45,233 nt of DNA from Acidobacteriota bacterium. GTDB lineage: Bacteria > Acidobacteriota > Vicinamibacteria > Vicinamibacterales > UBA2999. Shown in pieces: positions 7,115-16,970 of the stretch. Each line of letters begins with the position of its first letter. Position 1 is the stretch's first letter. The notes under the pieces were generated by a model. The model did not search any database. It was not told the origin of the DNA and saw only the letters and a list, made by a program, of their open reading frames with translations. Made by a program: the position numbers and the translations under genes. The stretch spans positions 1 to 45,233 of the forward strand of contig JACQZV010000167.1 in assembly GCA_016213695.1 (NCBI GenBank), written 5' to 3'.

Positions 7115-8395
7115 TTACCACGCGGTCATCGCGTTCTCGAACAGTCTCGCCAGTTCCTCCGGCCCGGCCGGACGCGGCGCGAGCTTCGTCACGCGATGCT
7201 GCGGCAGCGTGCCTTCCACGAGCGCCGGAATGTCGGTCGACGAGTAGCCCAGGGCGCGCAGGCCGTTCGGCATCTTCAGCCGCTGCATGAACCAGGTGAT
7301 GCGATCGGCGAGGATCGCGCCCGCGGCGTCGTCGCGTGCCCCCGACACATCGGCGCCGAGCGCGCCGGCCGCCTGCAGGTGGCGCTGCGGGCTGGCGGAC
7401 GCCGTGAAGCGGAAGACCGCGGGCGCGTTGAGCACGACCGACATGCCGTGCGGCACGAGCGGGTGGTCGGTGCGATAGCCGGCGGGCCGGAACTCCCGCA
7501 CGTGGCCCGAGACGGCGTACGACATCCCGTGCGGCAGGTGCACGCCTGCGCTGCCGAAGCCCAGCCCCGCGTAGGACGCCGCCAGCAGCATCTGCGCGCG
7601 CGCCTCGTCGTCGCCGGGGTCGTCCACGGCGCGCACCAGACAGCGCGACACGATCCGCATCGCCTCGAGCGCCCAGATGTCGCTGATCGGGTTCGAGCCC
7701 TGGTACGCCGGCCGCAGCGCGGGGCGTCCCGGGTGCGGGCGGCTCGTGAACGGCGCGGCGGTGAACGATTCGACCGCGTGGCTGAGGATGTCGAGCCCCG
7801 CCGACGCCGCCACCGCCGGCGGCTGCGTCCGGGTGTTCTCGGGGTCGAGATAGCCGAGCGTCGGCTTGAGACGCCGGTTCGCCATGCCGGTCTTCGCGTG
7901 CATCCGCTGCAGATCGAAGATCGCCACGCCGGTCGTCTCGCTGCCGGTGCCCGCCGTGGTCGGGATCGCCATGAGCGGCTTGAGCGGCCCCGGCACGGGC
8001 AACCCTCTGCCGATGGGCGGATTCACGTAGTCGAGAAAGTCGGCCGGCGGGTGCGACGTGTAGAGATTCACCGCCTTGGCCGTGTCCATGGTCGATCCGC
8101 CGCCGACGGCGACGAACGCGTCGAACGGCCGGGCGCGCGCGAACGCGATGGCGTCGAGGAACGACTCGTCTGTCGGCTCGACGCGCACGCGGTCGTACAC
8201 CGCATACGGGACGCGGTTCGACTCGAGCGACTCCAGCACCGCCTGCGCCGGCGGCAGCCCGCGCACGATGGGGTCGGTGAGCACGAGCACGAGCCGCGCG
8301 CCGAGGTCGGCGAGGTCCATCCCGACCTCGCGCGTCACGCCGGCGCCGAAGCGGACGGCCGCCGCCGCCATCTCGAAAGCGTTATCGGTGGTCAT
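7115..8395 (-). CDS. Iron-containing alcohol dehydrogenase, hydroxyacid-oxoacid transhydrogenase (ADHFE1) type
   Basis: 426 residues, cytosolic. The family III alcohol dehydrogenase features are present: GGGSTMDTAKAVN for the dinucleotide, PTTAGTGSE, and the metal ligands in GLDILSHAVES plus two later His-containing stretches (HLPHGMSY and DHPLVPHG). The region ALRPAYQGSNPISDIWALEA followed by AGVHLPHGMSYAVSG and the C-terminal TLPQHRVTKLAP is, from memory of human ADHFE1, close to hydroxyacid-oxoacid transhydrogenase. That enzyme moves hydride between 4-hydroxybutyrate and 2-oxoglutarate with a bound nicotinamide. The assignment to that subgroup rests on these remembered motifs. It ends 7 bp from the stop of the convergent DUF1080 gene. 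Neighbours give no direct pathway partner. Confidence 0.88.
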   Translation of the reverse strand: MTTDNAFEMAAAAVRFGAGVTREVGMDLADLGARLVLVLTDPIVRGLPPAQAVLESLESNRVPYAVYDRVRVEPTDESFLDAIAFARARPFDAFVAVGGGSTMDTAKAVNLYTSHPPADFLDYVNPPIGRGLPVPGPLKPLMAIPTTAGTGSETTGVAIFDLQRMHAKTGMANRRLKPTLGYLDPENTRTQPPAVAASAGLDILSHAVESFTAAPFTSRPHPGRPALRPAYQGSNPISDIWALEAMRIVSRCLVRAVDDPGDDEARAQMLLAASYAGLGFGSAGVHLPHGMSYAVSGHVREFRPAGYRTDHPLVPHGMSVVLNAPAVFRFTASASPQRHLQAAGALGADVSGARDDAAGAILADRITWFMQRLKMPNGLRALGYSSTDIPALVEGTLPQHRVTKLAPRPAGPEELARLFENAMTAW

Positions 8396-8413
8396 GCCTC
8401 ATCCTCGCACTGA

Positions 8414-8446
8414 TCACGAGCCACGGAGACACGGCGACACGGAGAA
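8414..8446. repeat. Dispersed CACGGAGACACGG-type repeat, copy 1
   Basis: A 33-bp stretch built of CACGG(A/C)GA steps fills most of the 51-bp gap between two minus-strand genes and ends at the base before the stop codon of the amidohydrolase (stop at 8447-8449). Two further, diverged copies lie at 14775-14858. The sequence type (ACCACGGAGACACGGAG) is one I recall as a widespread intergenic repeat; no search was possible. Confidence 0.65.
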
Positions 8447-9862
8447 CTATTCGGGTACGGCCGTGAGGCGCGTGCGCAGGCGGGCGCGGTCGATCGGCCG
8501 GCCATCGAAGTACACCGCCTCGATGCGGCGCGTCTGGCGGATGTCTGCGAGCGGATTGCCGGACAGCACGAGGAAGTCCGCGTGCGTGCCCGGCGCGAGG
8601 CGGCCCATATCGCGCAAGCCGAGGTACTCGGCGGTGCGGCTGGTGGCGGCGACGATCGCCTGCGCCGGCGTCATGCCCGCCTCGACCATCTCTTCCAGCT
8701 CCCGCTGCTCGGCATACCCGAACAGGTGATCTTCGAGGCCGGTGTCGGGCCCCATGATGATCCGCGCGCCCGCCTTGTTCAGCTTCGCGAGGCTGCGCTG
8801 CAGGATGGCGTACCGGCCGCGCGCCGCCTTCGCCGCCGCCGCGTCGCGACCGGCGAACGATGCGCGAATGCGATCGATCAACGGGCGCGGCACCGTGTCG
8901 CGCATCAAGGCCATGAGGCCCGGCTCGTCGAACCAGGGCGGTACGGCGGCGTAGGTGCCGCGCTCGGTCCCGGCAAGATTCGGCATCACGGAGACGCCGC
9001 GGCGCACGATGGCCGCCACCAGCGCGTCGTCCATTTCGCGGTCGCGCACCAGGTGCGCGAAGCCGTCGATGCCGGCGGCGACCAGGTCGACGGCGTCCTC
9101 GTGGTAGAAGACGTGCGCGTTCGCCTTGAGCCCGCGCTGATGCGCTTCGTCGATGATGGCACGGTAGATCGGCGGCGGCAGGCGGGGCGCGCGGCCGCCG
9201 CGGTCGTCCACCCAGATCTTCACCATGTCGACGCGCCGGGCGGCCAGTTCGCGCACCGCGGCCCGCCCCTGCTCGGGGGTCGTCAGCTCGTACGCGATCC
9301 CCTGAAACGCGGCGGCGCCAGGGCCGGCGTTCGGCGCCCCGATGCCGCGGCCCGCCGTCAGCAGTCGCGCGCCGCCGGCGCGTCCTGCCTGCTGGTCGCG
9401 GCGGATCGTGAAGGCGACATCGCCCGGATCGATGCCCTGCGACAGGATCACGCGCACGCCGAAGTACGCCGCGCGATTCAGGTCGTCCAGGTAGGTGTCA
9501 CGCGTGTAGTTCTCGCGGCCGTAGACGAGACCGCGCTGAAAGCCGGGATGGCCGTGCGCGTTGACAAGCGCCGGCATGACGGTTTTGCCCGCCAGATCGA
9601 CGCGCGTGGCGCCGGAAGGCACCGCCACCTGGCCACGGCGGCCGACGCTCCGGATGAGGCCGCCCTGCACGAGGAACGCAGCGTCGGTGAGAGGGGCGCC
9701 GCCGTCGCCAGGAACAAGGACCGACGCTTCGAAAAGCGTCGCGGCGCCCGGAAGCGACGCCTGCTGCGCAGACGTCGAGGTGACGGCCAGCAAGACGCCG
9801 CCGATGACAAGAACCCGCCAGAAGTTCCGCCAGAGGTTCGATTGACGTGTGCGCAATGGCAT
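8447..9862 (-). CDS. Secreted amidohydrolase family protein (imidazolonepropionase-like)
   Basis: 471 residues. After a signal or anchor segment (residues about 15-32) comes the typical small beta-sandwich, then the TIM-barrel metal motif NAHGHPG with H103 and H105. Further ligands are suggested by LKANAHVFYHED and by GPDTG near residue 385; the end returns to the sandwich (GRLAPGTHADFLVLSGNPL). Such enzymes hydrolyse C-N bonds of cyclic amides, dipeptides or related compounds; the substrate is open. No Shine-Dalgarno is evident before the ATG at 9862, so a somewhat later start is possible. It follows nothing in its own direction within 150 bp and probably shares a transcript with the downstream alcohol dehydrogenase gene across the short repeat. 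Confidence 0.88.
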   Translation of the reverse strand: MPLRTRQSNLWRNFWRVLVIGGVLLAVTSTSAQQASLPGAATLFEASVLVPGDGGAPLTDAAFLVQGGLIRSVGRRGQVAVPSGATRVDLAGKTVMPALVNAHGHPGFQRGLVYGRENYTRDTYLDDLNRAAYFGVRVILSQGIDPGDVAFTIRRDQQAGRAGGARLLTAGRGIGAPNAGPGAAAFQGIAYELTTPEQGRAAVRELAARRVDMVKIWVDDRGGRAPRLPPPIYRAIIDEAHQRGLKANAHVFYHEDAVDLVAAGIDGFAHLVRDREMDDALVAAIVRRGVSVMPNLAGTERGTYAAVPPWFDEPGLMALMRDTVPRPLIDRIRASFAGRDAAAAKAARGRYAILQRSLAKLNKAGARIIMGPDTGLEDHLFGYAEQRELEEMVEAGMTPAQAIVAATSRTAEYLGLRDMGRLAPGTHADFLVLSGNPLADIRQTRRIEAVYFDGRPIDRARLRTRLTAVPE

Positions 9863-10019
9863 GATACAAAGCGCGAAGCTCAGTCGTGCGCCTCACACGG
9901 GCCACAGCATACACACCTTTCGGCATCATCCCGAAGCCTGGAGACGATTCTCACGCCGTCGTGGGCGCCGCCCCGGGCCTGACACGCTTCTGTGACTCGA
10001 GGAGAGCGACTGTGGGCCC

Positions 10020-11984
<1,965 letters not shown>

Positions 11985-12016
11985 GTCGCCTCGATTTCTG
12001 CCTTCGGGCCTCCGGG

Positions 12017-13162
12017 TCAGCGCGGGCGCGCGAACCGGGCCGCGTCGATGGCCGTGTTCGGCTCAACGGCGGTGAGCTCGTAGTTCGACCGGCCGCCGAG
12101 CCAGGTGGTGGTCCACTTGAAGGGAATCTTCACGCCGGCAACCTCGCGGTAATCGCTGTAGTCCACGCGGGTGGCCACGCGGCCGACCGGCGTGACGGAG
12201 AACCGCACGAGCCGGGTGAGCAGCCCCGTCTCCGCATCGAAACACAGCGTGACGACGGCGCCCCCGGCGGTAGTCCCCTGCACCAGCTGCACGTCGCGGT
12301 CGCCGATGGCGGTCGGGAATCCCACCCGCCAGTTGGTGAGCGCCTGCCTGATCTGCGCCGGGAAGAGCAGCTGCATCTCCGCCTTGAGGCCCTCGAGTTC
12401 CTGGCCGGTGGTCTCGATGAGCGCCACCGGTCGGTCGGTGAGCGGCGCGGCGAGCCAGCCGGCGCTGCCGTCGAAGGTCGTCGTGGTGTTGCCCGATCGG
12501 CCGCGCACGATCATCGTGCGCTGGGCGGGCGCTTTCACGTACACCTCCATCGGGCTCTTCTCCGCGTCGTCAAAGCCGATGTAGGTGCCCTTGGCCGTAT
12601 AGCTCCTGAGCGCCGCGAGGCGCTGCGGCCCGCCGAGCGCCTGCAGGTACCGGTCGAGGATCTGGTCTGCCGCCGGCTGCCGCGGCGCCTGCGCGATGAG
12701 GTCGCCCGGCTCGTCGGGCGGCGGGCTGCTGTACAGCAGGTCGATGCTGGGCATCACCGTCGGCCGCGAACTGCCGCGGTGGCAGGTGAAGCAGGTCACC
12801 ACCTGCCGACCGCCGAAGTTCGTCCGGTTGATGGTGGCCATCATCACCACCATCGTCCGCGCGCGCTGCTTGAGCGCGTTGTCGTCGGCATACTTCCCCC
12901 AGTCGCCGCCGCTGTCCTCGATGTGGCAGTCGGTGCAGTTCAGCCCGGTGGCCGAGGAAAAGACGCTCATCGTGCCCATGAACTGGTCCACCGGAATGCC
13001 CTTGAGGACCTGGATGTTCTTGAAGACGTTCTCCGCCATCGGCGGCGCCGTCTGCGCCGAGAGCGCCACGAAGCCGACGTCAACCGCGAGGAACACGAAG
13101 GCGACGACCGGCATCCATCTGTGACGTCGTATGCGTCGAAGCCTTCGCGGATGATCCGTCAT
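12017..13162 (-). CDS. Exported photosynthetic reaction centre cytochrome c subunit-like protein with C-terminal lipoprotein-sorting-like domain
   Basis: 381 residues from the ATG at 13162, which has GGAGG 6 bases upstream; an ATG at 13189 would add nine residues and overlap the upstream stop. After a basic N-region and one hydrophobic segment, there are two c-type haem motifs, CTDCH (C76, C79, H80) and CFTCH (C124, C127, H128). Both lie in the NTNFGGRQVVTCFTCHRG-type context seen in reaction-centre cytochrome c family proteins of non-phototrophs. From about residue 165 onward the rest resembles a LolA-like beta half-barrel (TRVDYSDYREVAGVKIPFKW). It would carry electrons in the periplasm. 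It is preceded by a secreted VOC gene in the same direction with a 26-bp gap. A second copy of this architecture lies at 24799-25956. Confidence 0.85.
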   Translation of the reverse strand: MTDHPRRLRRIRRHRWMPVVAFVFLAVDVGFVALSAQTAPPMAENVFKNIQVLKGIPVDQFMGTMSVFSSATGLNCTDCHIEDSGGDWGKYADDNALKQRARTMVVMMATINRTNFGGRQVVTCFTCHRGSSRPTVMPSIDLLYSSPPPDEPGDLIAQAPRQPAADQILDRYLQALGGPQRLAALRSYTAKGTYIGFDDAEKSPMEVYVKAPAQRTMIVRGRSGNTTTTFDGSAGWLAAPLTDRPVALIETTGQELEGLKAEMQLLFPAQIRQALTNWRVGFPTAIGDRDVQLVQGTTAGGAVVTLCFDAETGLLTRLVRFSVTPVGRVATRVDYSDYREVAGVKIPFKWTTTWLGGRSNYELTAVEPNTAIDAARFARPR

Positions 13163-13188
13163 CGTCGCCTCCGTGGCTGTCGCGGCCA

Positions 13189-13671
13189 TTACTTCCAGCT
13201 GTCGATGGCTTTCCGGTGCTGCGACTCGGGCGTCAACTCGGCCAGCTCGATCCGCCCCATGTAGGGATCGGTGATGTTGGCGAGAATCGCCTTCGTATCG
13301 CTGAGGTTCGTGTCGCTGACCATGGCGCCGCGCTTCCGGAACATCTCGACGGCGGCCTTGGCGTTCTCGACGTGCAGGCCGTAGTGCGTGAAGCCGGTGG
13401 GCCGCTGGGCGTTGGCCTGACCCAGTTCGAGGAACGTATTCTGGCTGATGTGCAGGTACACGAGCCGCGGCGTTCCGTCCGGATTGGTCGCGCGGAAGGC
13501 CTCCTTGTAGCCCATCTTCGCGGTGTAATACTGAATCGCGTCCGGAATGTTCGGCACGTTGATGCCGACGTGATTCATCATCACGACATTCTGATTCCGG
13601 TTCTGGGCGACCGGCACCGCCACGGCGGCACCCACCAACAGACCGACGGCAAACACGAGAGCAGTTCGCAT
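13189..13671 (-). CDS. Secreted VOC (glyoxalase/extradiol dioxygenase fold) family protein
   Basis: 160 residues from the ATG at 13671, which follows GGAGGAAG; an ATG 36 bases upstream in frame is less likely because it precedes a Gly-rich non-signal stretch. The N-terminus is a signal peptide (RTALVFAVGLLVGAAVAVPV). The mature part has the two beta-alpha-beta units of a VOC domain with candidate metal ligands: His in MNHVGINVP, Glu in FLELG, His in THYGLHVEN and Glu in IELAEL. Most VOC proteins are cytosolic, so export is notable. A paralogue with the same length and layout lies at 43705-44187. It precedes the cytochrome gene and may be co-transcribed. Reaction unknown. Confidence 0.86.
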   Translation of the reverse strand: MRTALVFAVGLLVGAAVAVPVAQNRNQNVVMMNHVGINVPNIPDAIQYYTAKMGYKEAFRATNPDGTPRLVYLHISQNTFLELGQANAQRPTGFTHYGLHVENAKAAVEMFRKRGAMVSDTNLSDTKAILANITDPYMGRIELAELTPESQHRKAIDSWK

Positions 13672-13757
13672 GTGACTTCCTCCCCCGCGCGGCAGTCTAT
13701 TTTTCAACGACGTGCGAAGTCAATCTGCGATATCGTTCGCCGGGTCGGAGCCTGGAC

Positions 13758-14774
13758 ATGCACAGACGCGAATTTTTTACCGGATGCGCCGCCCTGACCG
13801 CCGCCGCCCTCCTGTCGCGGCGCCGCGCCGGGGCGCAGGGACCAGCCGCCTCACGGCTGTTCCGCATCGACACGCACAGCCATTTCACCATCCCCAGGCT
13901 GTACGCCCTGTCAACGGCCCGAGGGGTCAATCAGGCCACGCTCGCCGGCTGGACGCCGGCAAAGATGCTGCAGCAGATGGAGGAAGGCGGCGTCGCCACC
14001 TCCGTCATCTCGATCAGCGACCCCGGCGTGCACTTCGGCGAGAACGAGCCGGCGCGCGCGCTCGCCCGCGAATGCAACGAATACGCCGCCACCGTCGTCC
14101 GCGACCATCCGGGCCGGTTCGGCTTCTTCGCCGTGCTGCCCCTGCCCGACATCGACGGCTCGCTGCGCGAAGCGGCCTACGCGCTCGACACCCTGAAGGC
14201 CGACGGCATCGGCGTGCTGTCGAGCTACGAGGGGAAGTACCTGGGCAATCCGCACTACACGCCGCTGCTCGAAGAACTGCATCGGCGCAAGGCGGTCGTC
14301 TACTGCCACCCCTACTGCGCCGCGTGCGGCGTGCAGCCGGAGCTGACCGACGCGCAGAACCGCGGCGTCGAGTTCGTCTTCGACACCACCCGCACCATCC
14401 TGAGCCTGCTGCAGACCGGCGCCTCGGCCCGGTTCGGCGACATCCGCTTCATCTGGTCGCACGGCGGCGGCACGGTCCCGTTCATCACGAGCCGGCTGGC
14501 CAACGTCAACCCGAAGCTGCCGAACGGCGCGCTCGGGGAGCTGCGCCGCTTCTATTACGACACGGCGCAGGCGTTCAGCCCGTACACGATGCCGTCATTC
14601 AAGAAGTTCATCCCCGTCGAGCGCATCGTGTTCGGCACCGATTATCCGCTCGGCGGCGGGTCGGCGGCGCTGGTCGCGAAGGGATTGCGGGAGAACGGCG
14701 GCTTTACCGACGCCGAGCTGCGGGCGATCGAGCGCGAGAACGCCCTGGCGCTGCTGCCGCGATTGAGAGGCTGA
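13758..14774 (+). CDS. Tat-exported amidohydrolase (ACMSD-like, amidohydrolase 2 family)
   Basis: 338 residues. The start MHRREFF followed by a hydrophobic run and RRRAGAQ looks like a twin-arginine signal. The metal motif is IDTHSHF (H40, H42), followed by VVYCHPYC, WSHGGG and FGTDYPLGG, which supply the remaining ligands of the ACMSD-like TIM barrel. Family members decarboxylate or hydrolyse small cyclic acids such as aminocarboxymuconate semialdehyde or resorcylate; the exact reaction cannot be told here. Tat export fits a protein that folds with its metal in the cytoplasm. It is divergent from the VOC gene and convergent with the secreted gene at 14861. A second Tat amidohydrolase is encoded at 34015-35142. 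Confidence 0.88.
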   Translation: MHRREFFTGCAALTAAALLSRRRAGAQGPAASRLFRIDTHSHFTIPRLYALSTARGVNQATLAGWTPAKMLQQMEEGGVATSVISISDPGVHFGENEPARALARECNEYAATVVRDHPGRFGFFAVLPLPDIDGSLREAAYALDTLKADGIGVLSSYEGKYLGNPHYTPLLEELHRRKAVVYCHPYCAACGVQPELTDAQNRGVEFVFDTTRTILSLLQTGASARFGDIRFIWSHGGGTVPFITSRLANVNPKLPNGALGELRRFYYDTAQAFSPYTMPSFKKFIPVERIVFGTDYPLGGGSAALVAKGLRENGGFTDAELRAIERENALALLPRLRG

Positions 14775-14858
14775 CCACGGAACACCGAGACACCGCGACA
14801 CCGAGGAAATGAAAATAGTTTCTTAGCTCGGTGCCTCAGTGCCTCGGTGGTTCGTGAT
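14775..14858. repeat. Two inverted copies of the CACCGAGACACCG repeat forming a long hairpin between convergent genes
   Basis: Copy 1 (14775-14810) starts directly after the TGA of the amidohydrolase gene. Copy 2 lies inverted at 14824-14858, two bases short of the stop of the minus-strand gene. ACACCGAG and CTCGGTG-type segments pair over most of the arms, with an inner GAAA/TTTC stem, so transcripts from either side could fold into an imperfect hairpin and this may serve as a bidirectional transcript end. Both copies are diverged relatives of the repeat at 8414-8446. Confidence 0.6.
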
Positions 14859-14860
14859 CC

Positions 14861-15649
14861 TTATTTGCCTGGCCGCGCCTCGACGTTCGACCAGTCCAGA
14901 TAGTCGCCCGAGCAGGAAATCTCGCCGAGCTCCCACTGCGGTCGCAGCTCGTAGTAGAACGTCGTCGTCCACGGCCTGGCCAGCGCCATCGGATCGTCCA
15001 TCGTGATGTCGAGCTCCAGGTGGTCGCGATCGACGCGGCGGAACCGCTCGGTCACCTTCAGCTTGTCGCTGTGCGCGTGGCCGAGCCGATCGAGCCAGGT
15101 CTTCTCGTTGAAGCCCACCGTCTCGACGACGAACGCATTGCCCTCCCAGCGGCCAACCGAGGAGCCCAGCCAGAGCGGATCGGGATCGACCGGCAGGCTG
15201 CGGCCGTCGGTGTGCACCCGGCGCAGCATGTGGTCGTACTCGTAGATCAGGAGCGTCTGCTTCGGTGTGTGCACGACTTCGAAGGGGTACGGGTGGAAGT
15301 ACACCCGCGGCACACCGGGCGGATAGCACTTGGTCAGCACCGGATCGTTGGTCTCATCGAGCCGGAAGTTACCGCCGTTGGAGTCTCGCGCCTCCTTGAA
15401 GCGCGCCTCACCCCACGCCGTCAGCGCCGGCGGACTCAGCTTCGGATCGGTAAAGGTGAAGTTGGTCCACGCGCGGTTCGACCCCGGCGGGTTGCGCATC
15501 ATCCAGACCCCGGCGATGTCGCGCGTCGGCGCCGGCGCCGCCGCAGCCGGTTTGGGCGCCGCACCCCGTCCGCCCTGCGCCGCCTGTCCGGCGGCCGGCC
15601 CGGAGGAGGCGGCCACCACCGCAATCGCGAGTGCAATCAGCGTTCGCAT
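14861..15649 (-). CDS. Secreted GDTLVV-family protein of unknown function
   Basis: 262 residues with a clear signal peptide and an Ala/Pro-rich linker to about residue 42. The mature protein belongs to a family present many times in this window. Its conserved points are an N-terminal DIAGVWMM strand, CYPPGVPRVYFHPYPF, a WLGSSVGRWEGNAFVVET stretch in the place where others have GRWEGDTLVV, HSDKLKVTERF, a DITMDDP strand and a late Cys (EISCSGDY). The pattern suggests an all-beta protein, possibly with a disulfide between the two Cys. Three bases separate it from the upstream DUF6152 gene (TAA-GCC-ATG), so the two are made together. No enzyme motif is evident. Confidence 0.82.
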   Translation of the reverse strand: MRTLIALAIAVVAASSGPAAGQAAQGGRGAAPKPAAAAPAPTRDIAGVWMMRNPPGSNRAWTNFTFTDPKLSPPALTAWGEARFKEARDSNGGNFRLDETNDPVLTKCYPPGVPRVYFHPYPFEVVHTPKQTLLIYEYDHMLRRVHTDGRSLPVDPDPLWLGSSVGRWEGNAFVVETVGFNEKTWLDRLGHAHSDKLKVTERFRRVDRDHLELDITMDDPMALARPWTTTFYYELRPQWELGEISCSGDYLDWSNVEARPGK

Positions 15650-15652
15650 GGC

Positions 15653-16039
15653 TTATTGCTCGAAGAGCGGCAGTTCCTTGCCGTCGGGCCCGACCAGCTT
15701 CCGGATCTGCAGCACGTGACTGCCGTCCTTGTGCGGGCTGCCGCTGATGACAATGCGATCGCCCGGGTTGAGCGTCTTCTTGGTCCAGCCGGCGCGTGAC
15801 AGCTTGTTCGGCGCGGTCAGCCACCCGGACCACTTCTGGCCGGCGCCCTCGCCGTCCTTCACGTCCCAGTAGACGAGCACGTGGGGGTTGGCGAACTGCA
15901 TCTCCGTGACGGTCCCTTCGAAGGTGACCGATTTCGTCTGGTCGTACGCGGCGCCGCCGTGGTGTGCCAGCACCGGCAGCGGCATCACGGCGGAAGCCGC
16001 GATGGCACTCGCGATCAGAAGAAGATGTGTGCGTCTCAT
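15653..16039 (-). CDS. DUF6152 family exported protein, copy 1
   Basis: 128 residues from the ATG at 16039. A longer frame to 16234 is open, but the sequence before this ATG has no signal character. The signal peptide ends in VLA with cleavage predicted before His26-His27 (HHGGAAYD). The mature part is a short beta-rich domain with FEGTVTEMQFANPH (H53) and a LNPGDRIVISGSP strand typical of DUF6152. The predicted His-His N-terminus and the NPH motif recur in all four copies here. It lies 3 bp upstream of a GDTLVV-family gene, a pairing repeated elsewhere in the window. Function unknown; metal binding is a hypothesis. Confidence 0.88.
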   Translation of the reverse strand: MRRTHLLLIASAIAASAVMPLPVLAHHGGAAYDQTKSVTFEGTVTEMQFANPHVLVYWDVKDGEGAGQKWSGWLTAPNKLSRAGWTKKTLNPGDRIVISGSPHKDGSHVLQIRKLVGPDGKELPLFEQ

Positions 16040-16185
16040 GACAATCCCTCTGCGCGGAGTGTCCCATTCGCGCGCCGTGGCTGTCAACGCGGGCGCGCCG
16101 GAGGGCATGTCTGCCCGCGTCGCCTGCCGCTCTCGTGTCAGAATGTCGCAAGCCGCGCCGTGACGCCGCCCCGGAGGATTGAACG

Positions 16186-16926
16186 ATGCGTGTTCCCGTA
16201 CTGCTTGCCGCGTTGACCCTGTCGCTCTCGACATCCGCCTCCGCGCAGGATTGGACCGAATACATCAGCCGGGAGGACGGCTTCCGGGTGGACTTCCCCG
16301 GCCAGCCGACCATCACGCAGCGGACCTACACGTCGGAGTACGGCCTCAACCTGCCGGCGCGCGTCTACACCGTCAATCGCGGCGTGGACCGCTACTCCAT
16401 CACCGTGGTCGACTACCGGAACATCCAGACACTGGCCGACGAGCGCGCGAAAGCGACCTGCCCGACCGGCTTCGCCGACGAGCGCGCCTGCGGCCTGGTC
16501 AACGCCGGACGCGGCTACTGGAAAGAGGAACTCGGCGGCGCGCTGCTGCACGCCACCTACGACTTCATCCGGCGCGACGCGAAGGTCACGCACCTCGCCT
16601 GGGCCTGGCAGGATCTGGTCGAGGGCCACGAGATCCAGCTCACGAACAACGCCGACCAGTCGAGGACGTTCGGCTTCGTGACCATGCACGGCAACCGGCT
16701 GTACATCCTCGAAGGCACCGTGCCGGGCAACTATCCGCCGCCCGGGTTGTTTCAGCAGTCGATGGGATTTGTCGACGAGGCCGGCCGGGGCGTCCGCTAC
16801 CAGTCGATCTATTCGAATCTCTACGCGGAATGGCCGAAGGACTTCCCCGAGCCGCCGCTGCGCACCGGCCAGGGGGGCCGCGGCGCGGGCCCGGCACCCG
16901 CACCACAGCAACCGCAAGGGCGCTAA
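16186..16926 (+). CDS. Secreted protein of unknown function
   Basis: 246 residues. The signal peptide (MRVPVLLAALTLSLSTSASAQ) is clear; the end is a Pro/Gln-rich tail. The first mature stretch, WTEYISREDGFRVDFPGQPT, is of a type common at the start of secreted single-domain proteins that describe a (D/E)GF-(R/S)-V-x-FP-x-x-P pattern. Two central Cys (in ATCPTGF and RACGLV) may form a disulfide. I do not recognise an enzyme motif. It stands alone on the plus strand between two minus-strand DUF6152 operons, and its stop is 42 bp from the stop of the next convergent gene. The 146-bp gap on its left should contain divergent promoters for it and for the DUF6152 gene. Confidence 0.8.
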   Translation: MRVPVLLAALTLSLSTSASAQDWTEYISREDGFRVDFPGQPTITQRTYTSEYGLNLPARVYTVNRGVDRYSITVVDYRNIQTLADERAKATCPTGFADERACGLVNAGRGYWKEELGGALLHATYDFIRRDAKVTHLAWAWQDLVEGHEIQLTNNADQSRTFGFVTMHGNRLYILEGTVPGNYPPPGLFQQSMGFVDEAGRGVRYQSIYSNLYAEWPKDFPEPPLRTGQGGRGAGPAPAPQQPQGR

Positions 16927-16945
16927 CCGCCCACAGTCGGCTGCC

Positions 16946-16970
16946 CACTGCCGACTGCCGACTGCCGACT
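16946..16970. repeat. Heptamer tandem array (CTGCCGA), about 3.5 units
   Basis: ACTGCCGACTGCCGACTGCC-type sequence, a 7-bp period, fills the gap between two convergent stop codons and runs into the CTA that encodes the TAG of the minus-strand gene (16969-16971). A longer array with the same period but another sequence sits in the same position relative to the gene at 26069. Confidence 0.75.

Noticed and set aside
13712-14812. Plus-strand open frame overlapping the Tat amidohydrolase
   Set aside because: It is an Arg-rich shifted frame of the same region; the other plus frame has the Tat signal and the metal motif.
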